Source: Citreicoccus inhibens
Lineage (GTDB): Bacteria > Myxococcota > Myxococcia > Myxococcales > Myxococcaceae
Direction of reading: 5' to 3'
NCBI RefSeq assembly: GCF_019039035.1
Contig: NZ_JAHNZT010000007.1
Coordinates: forward strand, 62,001-126,000
Length of the DNA stretch: 64,000 bases
The notes under the pieces were generated by a model that was given only the letters and a program-made list of their open reading frames with translations, made no database searches and was not told the origin of the DNA. Positions 1-9,612 of the stretch are shown here, one piece after another. The translations under genes were made by a program, and so were the position numbers. Positions within the stretch are counted from its first letter, which is position 1; each line of letters starts with the position of its first letter.

Positions 1-69
1 CGTAGGCGAGTGGGCGCGACGGGCTGACATGCCAGGCGTCCGCGAGCAGGGCTGGGGGGAAAAAGAAGG

Positions 70-100
70 CGGCCCGGCACCCCAAAAGGGTGTCGGGCCG
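70..100. terminator. Bidirectional intrinsic terminator hairpin
   Basis: A 13-bp stem (arms at 70-82/83 and 88-100, one G-T wobble) closes on an AAAA loop. On the minus strand the stem is followed by a T-rich stretch (complement of the A-rich run at about 60-67), as expected for rho-independent termination of a leftward transcript. On the plus strand the following bases are less T-rich, so it may also end a rightward gene lying left of the window. Confidence 0.6.
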
Positions 101-414
101 CGGGTCTTCTCAAGGTGACGCACCGGAAGTGCTGAAAGGGTGGGGGGGAACCACTTTCAGCCTCGCTTCGATGTGTCCCGCGGATTCCTTTAGCAGGTGC
201 CATGCCATGCGTGCCGAGGAGGCAAACTCCAGTTTTCTCAAGCACTTGAAGAAGGTGGGACATCCAGCCGCCCTCTTCCGCCGATTTCAGAGCTGAAATC
301 GGGTTTCAAATCTGAAAACCCCCAACGAGTTCAGGTGGTTGCATTTTTCATGGATGAACCCGGGGGATTCCCCGGCTGCACTCGCTTCGGACAGGTGCCC
401 GGGCGGGCGCGGGG
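101..414. promoter_or_regulatory. Gene-free region with three TGAAA/TTTCA inverted repeats
   Basis: No credible gene was found here. Three inverted repeats use the same half site. At 131-161 an 8-bp stem runs GCTGAAAG to CTTTCAGC. At 281-302 a perfect palindrome has arms CCGATTTCAG and CTGAAATCGG around AG. At 301-321 a near palindrome runs GGGTTTCA to TGAAAACCC. The last two share the core TTTCA-N4-TGAAA, with core starts 19 bp apart, and abut. They could be tandem operators or transcript-end hairpins; the sequence does not decide. At 193-207 the minus strand has a weak sigma-54-like TGGCAT-N5-CTGC pointing left out of the window. Confidence 0.45.
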
Positions 415-1845
415 CTAGTCCCGGACGACGTCCGGGGGAGGGCGGAGGTTGAGGCGCTTCATCTTCCGCCAGAGGGTGGTGGAGGAGACGCCCAGTTCGT
501 CCGCCACCCGCGCCAGGTCCACCCCGTGGCGCTCCAGGGATTGGGCGATCGCGCGGCGCTCGGCTTCTTCCACGGCCTCGGCCAGGGACAGGCCGGTGGG
601 CGCCCCCGGAGCTCTCTCCTCCTGGGCGGGGAGTCCGGGCGGCGGCGCCACGCGCCCCTGCGGGCGGAGCGGGAAGTCCTCGGGCAGCAGCTCATCGCCC
701 TCGGCGAGCGCGGCGGCCTGCTCCACCAGGTTCTCCAACTCGCGCACGTTGCCGGGGAAGCCATACGTCATGAGGTGCTCCACCGCCGACGCGGACAGGC
801 GCTTCGGACGGGGGCTGCGGGCGTTGGCGCGCTCCAGGAAGTGCTCGGCCAGGGCGGGCACGTCCTCCAGGCGCTCGCGCAGGGGCGGCACGCGCAGCAT
901 CACCACGTTGAGGCGGTAGTAGAGGTCCTGGCGAAATCGCTTCTCGCGCACCTCCAGCTCGATGTCGCGGTTGGTGGCGGCGGCGATGCGCACGTCCACG
1001 CGCAGCGCCGTGGACTCGCCGACGCGGCGCACCTCGCCGTCCTGGAGCGTGCGCAGCAGCTTGGACTGGAAGGTGGGGCTCGTCTCCGTCACCTCGTCGA
1101 TGAAGAGCGTGCCGCCGTCGGCCTCCTCGAAGAGGCCGGTGCGCGCCTTCACCGCGCCCGTGAAGGCGCCCTTGGCGTGGCCGAACAGCTCGCTCTCCAG
1201 CAGCGTCTCGCTGATGGCGGCGCAGTTGACCGGGACGAAGGGGCGCGAGCTGCGCCGGCTGTGCGCGTGGAGCGCTCGCGCCACCAGCTCCTTGCCCGTG
1301 CCGCTCTCGCCCTGGATGAGCACGGTGGCGTCGCTCTGCGCGACGCGCAGCAGGCGCGTGGTCAGCTCGCGCATGGCGGGGCTGCGGCCCACGAGCGCCG
1401 ACAGGCCGTGGCGCTGGTTGAACTCGCTGGCGAAGGTGTCCACCGCCGCCTGGAGCTTGGCGCGCTCCAACGCGCGCTCCACGCGGTAGCGCAGCTCGCC
1501 TTCCTTGAAGGGCTTGGTGACGTAGTCGTAGGCCCCCAGGCGCATGGCCTCCACCGCGCTCTCGATGGAGCCGAACGCCGTCATCATGATGACCTGGAGC
1601 CGAGGGGCGACCTCCAGCCCGCGCTTCAGGAGCGTGAGCCCGTCCATGGGCTCCATCTTCAAGTCCGTCAGCAAGAGGTCCACGGGGCCGCTGGCCAACA
1701 GGCGCAGGGCCTCGTCGCCCGTGGCCGCCTCGGAGACGGTGTAGCCCTCGGCGCGGAGGAGCAGCGCGGTGGTGGCGCGCATGTTGCGCTGGTCGTCCAC
1801 CACGAGGATGCGTCCGCGGGGAAGCTGGGTGCTCGCGTTGGTCAT
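415..1845 (-). CDS. Sigma-54-dependent response regulator, NtrC family
   Basis: Predicted to activate RNA polymerase-sigma-54 by ATP hydrolysis after phosphorylation of its receiver. The receiver (about residues 11-125) has the acidic pair D17/D18, phosphoacceptor D61, T89 and K111. The AAA+ domain (about 152-390) has Walker A GESGTGKE (179-186), the sigma-54 contact loop GAFTGA (226-231), Walker B GTLFIDE (245-251) and the R-finger region. A Fis-type helix-turn-helix closes the protein (about 427-466). The start codon overlaps the stop of the upstream histidine kinase (ATGA at 1842-1845), so the two are translationally coupled and almost certainly cognate. The target genes cannot be read from the sequence. 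All key residues for activity are present. Confidence 0.95.
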   Translation of the reverse strand: MTNASTQLPRGRILVVDDQRNMRATTALLLRAEGYTVSEAATGDEALRLLASGPVDLLLTDLKMEPMDGLTLLKRGLEVAPRLQVIMMTAFGSIESAVEAMRLGAYDYVTKPFKEGELRYRVERALERAKLQAAVDTFASEFNQRHGLSALVGRSPAMRELTTRLLRVAQSDATVLIQGESGTGKELVARALHAHSRRSSRPFVPVNCAAISETLLESELFGHAKGAFTGAVKARTGLFEEADGGTLFIDEVTETSPTFQSKLLRTLQDGEVRRVGESTALRVDVRIAAATNRDIELEVREKRFRQDLYYRLNVVMLRVPPLRERLEDVPALAEHFLERANARSPRPKRLSASAVEHLMTYGFPGNVRELENLVEQAAALAEGDELLPEDFPLRPQGRVAPPPGLPAQEERAPGAPTGLSLAEAVEEAERRAIAQSLERHGVDLARVADELGVSSTTLWRKMKRLNLRPPPDVVRD

Positions 1846-4358
1846 GGGAAGGACGGGGGCTGCGACAGCGGCAGCCGGAAGGTGAAGGTGGTACCACGGC
1901 CGAGGGTGCTCTCCACGGCAATCTCCCCGTGATGCTCCTCGAGGATGCGCTTCACCACCGCGAGCCCCAGCCCGGTGCCTTGCGCCTTGGTGGTGAAGAA
2001 GGGCTCGAAGACGCGGTGGAGCAGCTCGGCGGGGATGCCCGGGCCCTGGTCCGCCACGTCGATGCGGAGCTGCTCGCGGCCATCGAGCGCCTCGCGGCGC
2101 GCTCGCACGTGGAGCAGCCCGCCCTGGGGCATGGACTGCATGGCGTTGACCGCCACGTTCACCAGCGCCTGCCGGATGAGGCGTCGGTCCATGGGCACCG
2201 CGGGCAGCTCCGGCTCCACCTCCGCCTGGATGCGGACGGGCCGGTCCGCCGCGCCCTGCGCGCGCGCCGCCTCGAGCGAGTCATGGAGCACGCGGCCCAG
2301 GTCCTCCGGCTGGAGCACCGGCTCGCGCGGGCGCGTGTAGTCGAGCAGGTCGCCCACGATGCGATTGAGGCGATCGCTCTCCTCCCCCAGGATGTCGAGG
2401 AGCATCACCGCGTCCCCTTCGGGCTGGAGCAGCCGGCGCAGCGATGCCACCGCGTTGAAAATGACGCCCAGCGGGTTGCGGACCTCGTGGGCCACGATGG
2501 CGGACAGCTCGCCCAGGGCCGCGAGCCGCTCGCGCTTCACCATTTCCGCGCGCGTGGCGGCCAGCTCTGCGTAGCTGGCCCAGAGTGACTCGTAGAGGCG
2601 CGCGTTGGCGATGGAGAGCGCGAGCTGTCCGCACGTGGCCTCGGCCAGCTCGATGAGCTCGGGCCCGAAGGCGCGCGAGCGTCGCACGTCATCCAGCATC
2701 ACCACGCCGATGAGTTCCTCGCGAGACGTCAGCGGCAGGGCCAGCAGCGCCTTCTCGCGCAGCCGCTCCACCAACTCCGCGTCGTAGCCGCCCTGGCTCT
2801 TGGCCACATCCTCGATGGCAATGGGCCGACGCTCCCGAGCCACGCGCGAGGCCAAGCCATCGCCGTGCAGGGGGATGGCCACCGAGCGGAAGAACTCGCG
2901 GTGCGCGCTCGAGGCGGCGGCGCCGCGCAGCAGTCGGGCCTTCTCGTCGTAGAGCAGGATGAAGCAGTTGGAGACGTCGAGCAGGTGGACGAGGAAGTCC
3001 GCCGCCACGTCCAGGATGCTCGCGGTCTCCAGCACGCCCGAGGTCGTGCGGGCGAGGTCCAACAGCAGGCGCGTCTCGGTGAGCTGGCGCGCGGACTCGG
3101 CGCGCAGTCGGCGCTGTTCGAGCAGCGTCACCAGCAGCTCCGCCAGCGTGGACAACAGGCGCGCATCGCGCGCGTCGAAGGGCCACTCGGCCGGACGCAG
3201 GACCTGGAGCGCGCCCACCACTTCGCCACCACGGGTGAGCCGAGCCGCGGCGCCGCTCTCCAGACTCCCTCCCGAGAACTCCCGCAGCGCACGAGCGTGC
3301 GCATCTTGGGACAGGACTCCCGTCTCCACTGCGACGGCCCAGGGCGCGAGCACTCCCGCCAGCGCCTCCACCGAGCGGCCCTGCGCCACGACGGACTCCA
3401 GCCCCACGTGGGCGAGCAGTGAGAGTGGACTGCCCGGCCCGGGGACGACGTGCAGCGTGACGGCCGAGGCGTGCAGCAACTCCGCCACGCGCGCGAGGAA
3501 GGCGTCGGGCGTGGGTGGCACAGGCTGCGCGACGAAGCGCGCCACCTCCGCCACGGCCTCCACCTCCCAGCGACTGCGCGCGCCCTCCGCCTGCAACCGC
3601 GCATCCGCGAGCGCGGCGCCCACCACCTTCGCAAACAAGGTCAGCACCGAGCCGTGGCGAGGCGCGACCCACGGCCCCTCGACCCACAGCACGTCCGCGA
3701 ACTGTCCTCCCACGGGGAGATAGACATGCGTGGGCTCGGAGTGGTCCGTGCCGCCGAACACGGGGCGCGCGTCCGCCACGGCCTCCAATGCGAACTCCAC
3801 GTCCGCGGGCGCGGGATGCCCATCCGGGGACAACAACCGCTCACCGTCCCAGCGCAGGAGCCGCGCGCGGTAGCCCGCCGCGATGAGGCCCTCCACCGCG
3901 ATGCGGCGCGCCGCCTCCTCCGAGTCCGCGGACACCAGCGCGGCGGAGGTCTCCACCAGGCGCTCGGCGACAGCCAGCTCCATGGGCGGCTCGGGCAACA
4001 CCAGACAATTGACGAGCAGGCCCTGCCGCCCTTCCTCCAGGAGGATGGACGTGGCGCTGAGGACCACCTCGCGCGAGTGCCCATCCACGCCAGGCACCAG
4101 ATAGAAGTGCGACTGTCCCCCCAACAGCTCGCCGGACGCCATGAGGCGGCGATAGCGCTCCCCTACCCGGCTGCGCTCCTCGGGCTGGACGAAGTCGAGG
4201 AAGGAGCGCCCCTCCACCTGCTCGCGCGCCAATCCCAACAGGCGCAGGTAGGCATCATTGGCGGCACGCACGCGTCCTGCGTCCAACACCAGCATGGGGT
4301 TGCCGAAGGGCTCGATGAGGCCGCGCACGGCCTGCTCACTGTAGGGCTGGGAGTTCAT
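1842..4358 (-). CDS. PAS/GAF sensor histidine kinase
   Basis: Predicted soluble sensor kinase of 838 residues that phosphorylates the coupled NtrC-type regulator. A PAS domain covers about 12-125; GAF-like domains follow at about 280-415 and 430-590. The HisKA dimerisation helix carries the H box AHEVRNP (H624) and the HATPase domain has N box N738, G1 DQGPG (770-774) and G2 GTGLGLA (794-800). No membrane segment is seen, so a cytoplasmic ligand or redox signal is likely. The reading frame is open for 65 more codons upstream, but the ATG at 4358 overlaps the selB stop (ATGA at 4355-4358) and begins the PAS domain, so this start is preferred. Confidence 0.93.
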   Translation of the reverse strand: MNSQPYSEQAVRGLIEPFGNPMLVLDAGRVRAANDAYLRLLGLAREQVEGRSFLDFVQPEERSRVGERYRRLMASGELLGGQSHFYLVPGVDGHSREVVLSATSILLEEGRQGLLVNCLVLPEPPMELAVAERLVETSAALVSADSEEAARRIAVEGLIAAGYRARLLRWDGERLLSPDGHPAPADVEFALEAVADARPVFGGTDHSEPTHVYLPVGGQFADVLWVEGPWVAPRHGSVLTLFAKVVGAALADARLQAEGARSRWEVEAVAEVARFVAQPVPPTPDAFLARVAELLHASAVTLHVVPGPGSPLSLLAHVGLESVVAQGRSVEALAGVLAPWAVAVETGVLSQDAHARALREFSGGSLESGAAARLTRGGEVVGALQVLRPAEWPFDARDARLLSTLAELLVTLLEQRRLRAESARQLTETRLLLDLARTTSGVLETASILDVAADFLVHLLDVSNCFILLYDEKARLLRGAAASSAHREFFRSVAIPLHGDGLASRVARERRPIAIEDVAKSQGGYDAELVERLREKALLALPLTSREELIGVVMLDDVRRSRAFGPELIELAEATCGQLALSIANARLYESLWASYAELAATRAEMVKRERLAALGELSAIVAHEVRNPLGVIFNAVASLRRLLQPEGDAVMLLDILGEESDRLNRIVGDLLDYTRPREPVLQPEDLGRVLHDSLEAARAQGAADRPVRIQAEVEPELPAVPMDRRLIRQALVNVAVNAMQSMPQGGLLHVRARREALDGREQLRIDVADQGPGIPAELLHRVFEPFFTTKAQGTGLGLAVVKRILEEHHGEIAVESTLGRGTTFTFRLPLSQPPSFP

Positions 4359-6271
4359 CCGCGACGCAGGACTCGCTTCTCGCCGACCCGGAGCGTCACC
4401 TTCTCCCGGTCGAAGTATTCGGACAGCGGGATGACGAACTTGCGGCTCTGGCCCACCAACTCCTTGAAGGCCTGGGTGGAGATCTCCCGCTTCTCCCTCA
4501 GGTGCGCCACCAGCCGCTCGCGAAGCTCCGCGATGGACGCGGCGCTGAAACACAGCTCGTCGCTCACCTGCACCACGCCTCCTTCCGCCACCATCACGTG
4601 CAAGAGTTCGCGCAATCGCTGCGTGGGCAGCTGGAGCTTCAGCGCCAGCTCGTTGAAGGTCGGCGGCGCCAACCCCGAGCCCGTCAACTCCGAGGCGAGC
4701 CGCGTACGCGCCGCCTCATCTCCCAGCGTCAGCGTGCGCCCGCGTCCTTGCAGGCGCACCACGTCCTTCTCCCCCACCACCGTCCCCGCATCCACCAGTG
4801 CCTGCACGACTCGCTGGAAGATGCGCGCGTCCAGCTCCAGGGACAGCCTCTGCCTCAGCTCTTCTCGCGACAACCCCTCGCGCAGAGGCTCGCGCTCATG
4901 GAAGGCGGCCAACAGCGCCAGCGCTCGCTGTCGCAGTCCCTCGAACACCTCGCCGGAGACGTAGAGTCGGCGCTCGCGGTCCACCAGCAGCACCGCGGCG
5001 CGGCTCCCGAGCAACTCCAGCGCGCGCGCCAGAACGCGCGGCCCCAACCCCGAGCGGCCGAAGAGCTCCGTCTGCGTGAGCCCTCGATAGCCTGCCTGCC
5101 GCAGCAACCACGCCACCTGTCCCGAGGCGTCCGCGTCCAGCAGCGGCTTCACCAGTTCGGCGCCGCCCTTGCGACGACGCGGCGGGGAGATGGCGAGCAC
5201 GCGCCCCCCCGCCACCGTCGCGCCACGGCCGGGCAGCGCGCGCGCGCCCCGGAGGATGAAGCGCTGGCCCACCAACGCGCCGACGGGCGCATCCAGACGC
5301 AGCTGCGCCAGCGCCGTCTCACCGGGCTCCAGCGCCTCCAGGTCCAGCAGCGCCACGGTGGCCTCCACCTGCGCGGTGCCCAGGTGCAACAGCAGCTTGC
5401 GGCGACGCAGGAGCGCGGCCTCCGCGGCGGGCAGCAGCGACAGCTCCACGTCCACCATCCGCGTCTCGGGCAACTCGCCGGCGCGCACGAGCACCATGCC
5501 GCGATGGAGGGACTCGGCCTCCACGCCCGCGAGGTTCACCGCCGCGCGCTGTCCCGCCTCCACCGACTGCACCGCGCGCCCATGGGTCTGCAGGCCCCGC
5601 ACGCGCAGCGGCCCCGGCATCCCCGGCAACAGGGACACGGCGTCCTCGACCGACAGCGTTCCAGACAACAGCGTGCCCGTCACGACGGAGCCGAAGCCCT
5701 TGATGGTGAAGGCGCGGTCCACCGGAAGAAACGCGGGCCCCTCTACAGGACGCCGAGGCAATCCCGCCGCGGCGCGCGTGAGCGACGCCCGCAGCGCGTC
5801 CAGTCCCTCGCCCGTCTTCGAGGACACGGGCACGACGGGCGCGCCCTCCAGAAACGTGCCCGCGGTGAGCGCCGCGAGGTCCGCCTCCACGAGCGCGCGC
5901 CACTCCGGCCCCAGCTCCGACAACAGGTCCGACTTGGTGAGCGCGATGACGCCCGCGCGCACGCCGAGGAGTCGGCAGATGTCCAGGTGCTCGCGCGTCT
6001 GGGGCATCACGCCCTCGTCCGACGCCACCACCAGCACCGCGAGGTCCACGCCGCCCGCGCCCGCGGCCATCGCCTTGACGAAGCGCTCATGGCCAGGGAC
6101 GTCCACCACGCCCGCGACGGTGCCGTCGTCCAGCGCGAGGTGAGCGAAGCCCAGCTCCAGGGTGATGCCGCGGCGCTTCTCTTCCTTGAGGCGGTCGGTG
6201 TCGATGCCCGTGAGGGCCTTCACCAGCGACGTCTTGCCGTGGTCGATGTGCCCCGCCGTCCCGATGATCAT
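4355..6271 (-). CDS. selB: Selenocysteine-specific elongation factor SelB
   Basis: GTPase that delivers Sec-tRNA(Sec) to UGA codons marked by a SECIS hairpin. The N-terminus [15 protein letters not shown] matches the family start exactly; G1 is GHIDHGKT (7-14), switch I contains the GIT motif, G3 is DVPGH and G4 is TKSD. Three beta-barrel domains follow, then winged-helix repeats (about 390-638) that bind the mRNA hairpin. The 638-residue length is normal. No selA, selC or selD lies in this window. The stop overlaps the start of the downstream histidine kinase, which suggests a selB-kinase-regulator operon. Confidence 0.95.
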   Translation of the reverse strand: MIIGTAGHIDHGKTSLVKALTGIDTDRLKEEKRRGITLELGFAHLALDDGTVAGVVDVPGHERFVKAMAAGAGGVDLAVLVVASDEGVMPQTREHLDICRLLGVRAGVIALTKSDLLSELGPEWRALVEADLAALTAGTFLEGAPVVPVSSKTGEGLDALRASLTRAAAGLPRRPVEGPAFLPVDRAFTIKGFGSVVTGTLLSGTLSVEDAVSLLPGMPGPLRVRGLQTHGRAVQSVEAGQRAAVNLAGVEAESLHRGMVLVRAGELPETRMVDVELSLLPAAEAALLRRRKLLLHLGTAQVEATVALLDLEALEPGETALAQLRLDAPVGALVGQRFILRGARALPGRGATVAGGRVLAISPPRRRKGGAELVKPLLDADASGQVAWLLRQAGYRGLTQTELFGRSGLGPRVLARALELLGSRAAVLLVDRERRLYVSGEVFEGLRQRALALLAAFHEREPLREGLSREELRQRLSLELDARIFQRVVQALVDAGTVVGEKDVVRLQGRGRTLTLGDEAARTRLASELTGSGLAPPTFNELALKLQLPTQRLRELLHVMVAEGGVVQVSDELCFSAASIAELRERLVAHLREKREISTQAFKELVGQSRKFVIPLSEYFDREKVTLRVGEKRVLRRG

Positions 6272-6543
6272 CTCGTGGCGGCCTCAGGTCCCGGAGCGGT
6301 CCGGGTCCTCGTTCCAGCGCCCGCTCCCTCCTGCACTCGGAGAACGCGGGCGGTCATGGGTCGAGCCTAGGAAACCAAGATGGCGGGCGCAACGCGGGCG
6401 GCAGGCCCCGGTCAACGGAGCAACCGCTGGCGCCGCGCCTCGCACGCTCGGGGTGCGCGGACATGAACTCGAAGCGAACACACGGGTGCGCTCGCTTCGC
6501 CCCGCCCCGCGCAAGCCCGAGGGGGAACCGCGGGCGTGGCGGC

Positions 6544-7260
6544 TCAGGCTCCGGCCTTGTCCGGATCCTCTTCGAAACGCCCATCGCCCGTCACGGGCTC
6601 GTAATCCCATGGGAAGACAATCAGCGCATCGGTGGAGACCGCGCAGAACTCGGGAGCGAACCCCTCGGGCCTCGCCACGAGGCACGCCGTCTTCACCGCC
6701 TTGGCGCCCACCTTGAGCGCGAGCGCGGTGCCCAGCTCCAACGTGTCCCCGCTCGACGCCACGTCGTCGACGATGAGCACGCGGCGGCCCTTCAGCTCGC
6801 GCGGCATCTCGCCACTCACGCGCGCCTTGTTGGTCGCCTTGTCCGGTCCCGCCGCGCTGCCCTTGTCGCGGCTGCGACGGCTGATGCGCACGGGGAAGAA
6901 CTCACAGCCCAACGCGGACGACAGCGCGCCGCCCACGAAGACGCCGCCATGCACCACGCCCACCACCGCCTGCGGCTCGTAGGTCTGGCGGATGGCGCGG
7001 GCCAGCTTCTGCACCGAGCGATCAAACTCGGCCCAGGACAACTCCTGCACCCCCGTGGACTTCTTGCGGGAGTGGTCGCGCCCCGTGGGCAGTCGCGGGG
7101 CCTCGGCTTGCGGCGCCAGGACGAGGTCTCCTGGGATGGAGACCAGCTTCTGCGCCTGCTTGCGCGACGCAACGGGACGACGGGACTTCGATGCGGATTT
7201 CGGGGAGGGCTTGCGCTTGCCCTGGGCCTTCGACCCAGGCGCTGCCCGCTTGGTAGCCAC
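6544..7260 (-). CDS. Phosphoribosyltransferase with basic N-terminal tail
   Basis: Type I phosphoribosyltransferase fold, probably purine-base salvage or a related reaction using PRPP. The PRPP-binding loop is [14 protein letters not shown] (about 163-176), preceded by the [13 protein letters not shown] strand-loop. The first ~65 residues are rich in Lys, Arg, Ser and Pro, look disordered and are not part of the usual fold. Substrate specificity cannot be assigned; hypoxanthine/xanthine transferases are the nearest pattern. The gene stands alone between selB and leucine dehydrogenase. A short sequence 215-260 bp downstream resembles its last 12 codons (see findings). Confidence 0.85.
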   Translation of the reverse strand: MATKRAAPGSKAQGKRKPSPKSASKSRRPVASRKQAQKLVSIPGDLVLAPQAEAPRLPTGRDHSRKKSTGVQELSWAEFDRSVQKLARAIRQTYEPQAVVGVVHGGVFVGGALSSALGCEFFPVRISRRSRDKGSAAGPDKATNKARVSGEMPRELKGRRVLIVDDVASSGDTLELGTALALKVGAKAVKTACLVARPEGFAPEFCAVSTDALIVFPWDYEPVTGDGRFEEDPDKAGA

Positions 7261-7335
7261 GGCGTGAGCTCCGGATGAGGTGCGGCCCCGTCATACCCCG
7301 AGCCTCGCGCCCTGGCCACATCCCGCGTGTCGTGA

Positions 7336-7364
7336 ACCTCCACCCGGCGTGCCCGAGTGGAGGT
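7336..7364 (-). terminator. Hairpin downstream of leucine dehydrogenase reading frame partner
   Basis: An 8-bp stem (ACCTCCAC at 7336-7343 with GTGGAGGT at 7357-7364) and 13-base loop lie between the phosphoribosyltransferase start and the leucine dehydrogenase stop. No T-tract follows, so a role as a terminator of the leucine dehydrogenase transcript is tentative. Confidence 0.3.
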
Positions 7365-7378
7365 CGGCACGCGACCGC

Positions 7379-8410
7379 TCAGGCCGCCAGCTTCTCTTCC
7401 ACGATGCGATCCGCCACCTGCTCGGGACGCAGACCCGACGCCTTCGCGCGCGTCAGCACCTCGTCAATCGTGTCGAAGATGCGCTCGGCGCGGGCGTAGG
7501 CCTTGGCGCGGTCGTACCCGGCCCACTCCTGCGCCACGTTGATGAGGCCACCCGCGTTGGCCGCGTAGTCCGGCACGTACGTGATGCCGCGCTGCGCCAG
7601 CTGCTCGCCATGTCCCGGCGTCAGCAGCTGGTTGTTCGCCGCGCCACACACCGCCTTCACCTTCAACAGCGGCAGGGTGGTGTCGTTGATGGCGCCGCCC
7701 AGCGCGCACGGCGCATAGACATCCGCCTCCATCCGCAGCAGCTCGTCCGGGGTGACGGCCGTCGCGCCGTACTGCTTCACGGCGTGCTCGACGCTGGCCG
7801 CGTTGACGTCGCTGACCCACACCTTGGCGCCGCGCTCGTGCAGCTCCTTCACCAGCGGCATGCCCACGTGGCCCACGCCCAGCACCGTCACGCGCAGCCC
7901 CTTGAGGTCCGAGCGCCCGAAGACGTGCTTGGCCGTGGCCTCCATCGCGCGCGTCACGCCGAACGCCGTCACCGGCGACGGGTCACCGCTCCGCTCCTTC
8001 AGGCCCACCACGTACTTCGTATGCCGGCGCACGTACTCCATGTCGTCCGGGCTGGTGCCGCTGTCTTCCGTGGTGATGTAGCGCCCGCCGAGCGACTCCA
8101 CCGCGCGGCCAAACGACTCGAACAGCTTCACTCGGTCGAACGGGCCCTTGGGCAACATGATGACGGCCTTGCCGCCACCATGCGGCAGGCCCGCCAGCGC
8201 CGCCTTGTACGTCATGCCTCGCGCCAGGCGGAGCGCGTCGATGACCGCGTCATCCTCGCTGGCATACGTCGCCAGCGCGCGCGTGCCGCCCAGGCCAGGG
8301 CCCAGCTTCGTGTTGTGCATGCCCACGATGGCGCGCAGGCCCGTCTTGGAATCCGTCAGGAGATGGACGGCCTCGTAGCCGCCCTCGAGCAGGTGCGTGA
8401 AGTAACTCAT
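7379..8410 (-). CDS. ldh: Leucine dehydrogenase (Leu/Phe/Val dehydrogenase family)
   Basis: NAD-dependent oxidative deamination of branched-chain amino acids to 2-oxo acids, cytoplasmic. K69 and K81 (in LPHGGGKAV) align by spacing with the substrate and catalytic lysines K68 and K80 of Bacillus leucine dehydrogenase. The Rossmann motif VLGVGHVGMPL follows the FGRSDLKGL linker. The 343-residue length is close to the family norm of about 365. In myxobacteria such enzymes can feed branched-chain keto acids to iso-fatty acid synthesis; that role is inferred. It stands as a single gene, with Hsp33 33 bp upstream on the same strand. Confidence 0.92.
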   Translation of the reverse strand: MSYFTHLLEGGYEAVHLLTDSKTGLRAIVGMHNTKLGPGLGGTRALATYASEDDAVIDALRLARGMTYKAALAGLPHGGGKAVIMLPKGPFDRVKLFESFGRAVESLGGRYITTEDSGTSPDDMEYVRRHTKYVVGLKERSGDPSPVTAFGVTRAMEATAKHVFGRSDLKGLRVTVLGVGHVGMPLVKELHERGAKVWVSDVNAASVEHAVKQYGATAVTPDELLRMEADVYAPCALGGAINDTTLPLLKVKAVCGAANNQLLTPGHGEQLAQRGITYVPDYAANAGGLINVAQEWAGYDRAKAYARAERIFDTIDEVLTRAKASGLRPEQVADRIVEEKLAA

Positions 8411-8443
8411 GGCGCGCGCCTGTACCGGGCAAGGCCATACATG

Positions 8444-9337
8444 TCAAACCGCGCCGCTCGCCAGCATGCCGCGGATTTCATCTCCTGAAATGACATATCG
8501 CGTCGTGCAGAATTGGCAGGTCGCTTCCGCCTGCCCTTCCTTGTCCAACAAGTCCTGCAACTCCTCGCGGCCCATGGCGAGCAGCGCACGCTTCACGCGT
8601 TCAGCACTGCACGAGCAGGTGAAGCGCAGCGGGTAGCGAGACATCACCTCCAGGTTCATTTCTGGAAACAGCGCGTGCAGGAGGACGGAGGCGCTCTCGC
8701 CCGCATGGGCCTGCACCACCGGGAGGAACTCCCGGCGCAGCCGCTCGCCGTGCTCCTGGAAGGCGGCCAGGTCCCCGCTCGGCAGCGGCTGGACGAGCAG
8801 GCCCACGACGGTGCCGAGCGGATCCACCGCGCCGTTCACCTGGGATGGCACCTGGGCCATGAGCAGTCGCGAGGCCACCTGGTCCGACTGGTGGAAGTAG
8901 CGCTCCAGGTCTTCGACGAGGTCGAAGCGCTCCAGTTCCACGGAGGAGCGGTAGTACTCGCCGCCACCCTGGTCCTTGAGGACGGACAGGAACCCCTTGT
9001 TCCCGAGCACGGGACGCCAGTGGTACTGGCCCTCGGTGCCCACGTATTCGACGTAGGTGTTCTTCACGTAACCGCGCAGCACTCCCTGGCCGTCTCCGTC
9101 CGCGAAGAGGCCGCGCACCGGGCCGTCACACTCCAACTGGAGGTTGATGCGCGCCTGAGCGTCCTTCTGGAGCGACGCCATCAACGCGACGGCGGTGAGG
9201 CCCTGGGACAGGAGCGCGGCGGAGGCCTGGGCGCTCTGGTGGGTGGCACGGGCCTGCCGCGACAGGTCTCCCGTGGTGGCCAGCACCACACGCAGGTCCG
9301 CCTTCTTCAACAGTCCACTGACAAGCTCATCGGGCAT
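8444..9337 (-). CDS. hslO: Redox-regulated chaperone Hsp33
   Basis: Holdase chaperone activated by oxidation and heat, cytoplasmic. The C-terminal zinc redox switch is complete: C241 and C243 (CxC), then C274 and C277 (CxxC), with a 30-residue spacer. The N-terminal domain has the family signature around CDGPVRGLFADGDG (70-83). Length 297 matches the family (about 290). It is divergent from sdhC over a 275-bp shared upstream region. Confidence 0.95.
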   Translation of the reverse strand: MPDELVSGLLKKADLRVVLATTGDLSRQARATHQSAQASAALLSQGLTAVALMASLQKDAQARINLQLECDGPVRGLFADGDGQGVLRGYVKNTYVEYVGTEGQYHWRPVLGNKGFLSVLKDQGGGEYYRSSVELERFDLVEDLERYFHQSDQVASRLLMAQVPSQVNGAVDPLGTVVGLLVQPLPSGDLAAFQEHGERLRREFLPVVQAHAGESASVLLHALFPEMNLEVMSRYPLRFTCSCSAERVKRALLAMGREELQDLLDKEGQAEATCQFCTTRYVISGDEIRGMLASGAV

Positions 9338-9612
9338 GGGGAAATCTTTAAGGGTGCCTCACCCCTCGCCGCCCGCCAACGGAAGACGGCGTCCCCGGCG
9401 GCGCTCGGCCGGCGGGTAGCAGCCGGACCGAGGGGAAGCATCGCCCGGACTTATGACTCCCTGTGTCCCGGCTGCCAGCCGGGGCGCTCCGGGGGTGCGG
9501 AAGAAATCCAGCCAGGGGACGGGACCGGCTATAAACCGCCCCCAGAGCGTCACGTCGCCTTGACTCGGCCCCGCGGTCCGCATCCCGCGATCAGCCGTCC
9601 GCTGGAGATTCG

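Noticed and set aside
526-1932. Long plus-strand open frame of 468 codons opposite the response regulator
   Set aside because: It is the GC-rich antisense shadow of two well-supported genes; composition is Arg/Gly/His-rich and no ribosome site or domain is seen.
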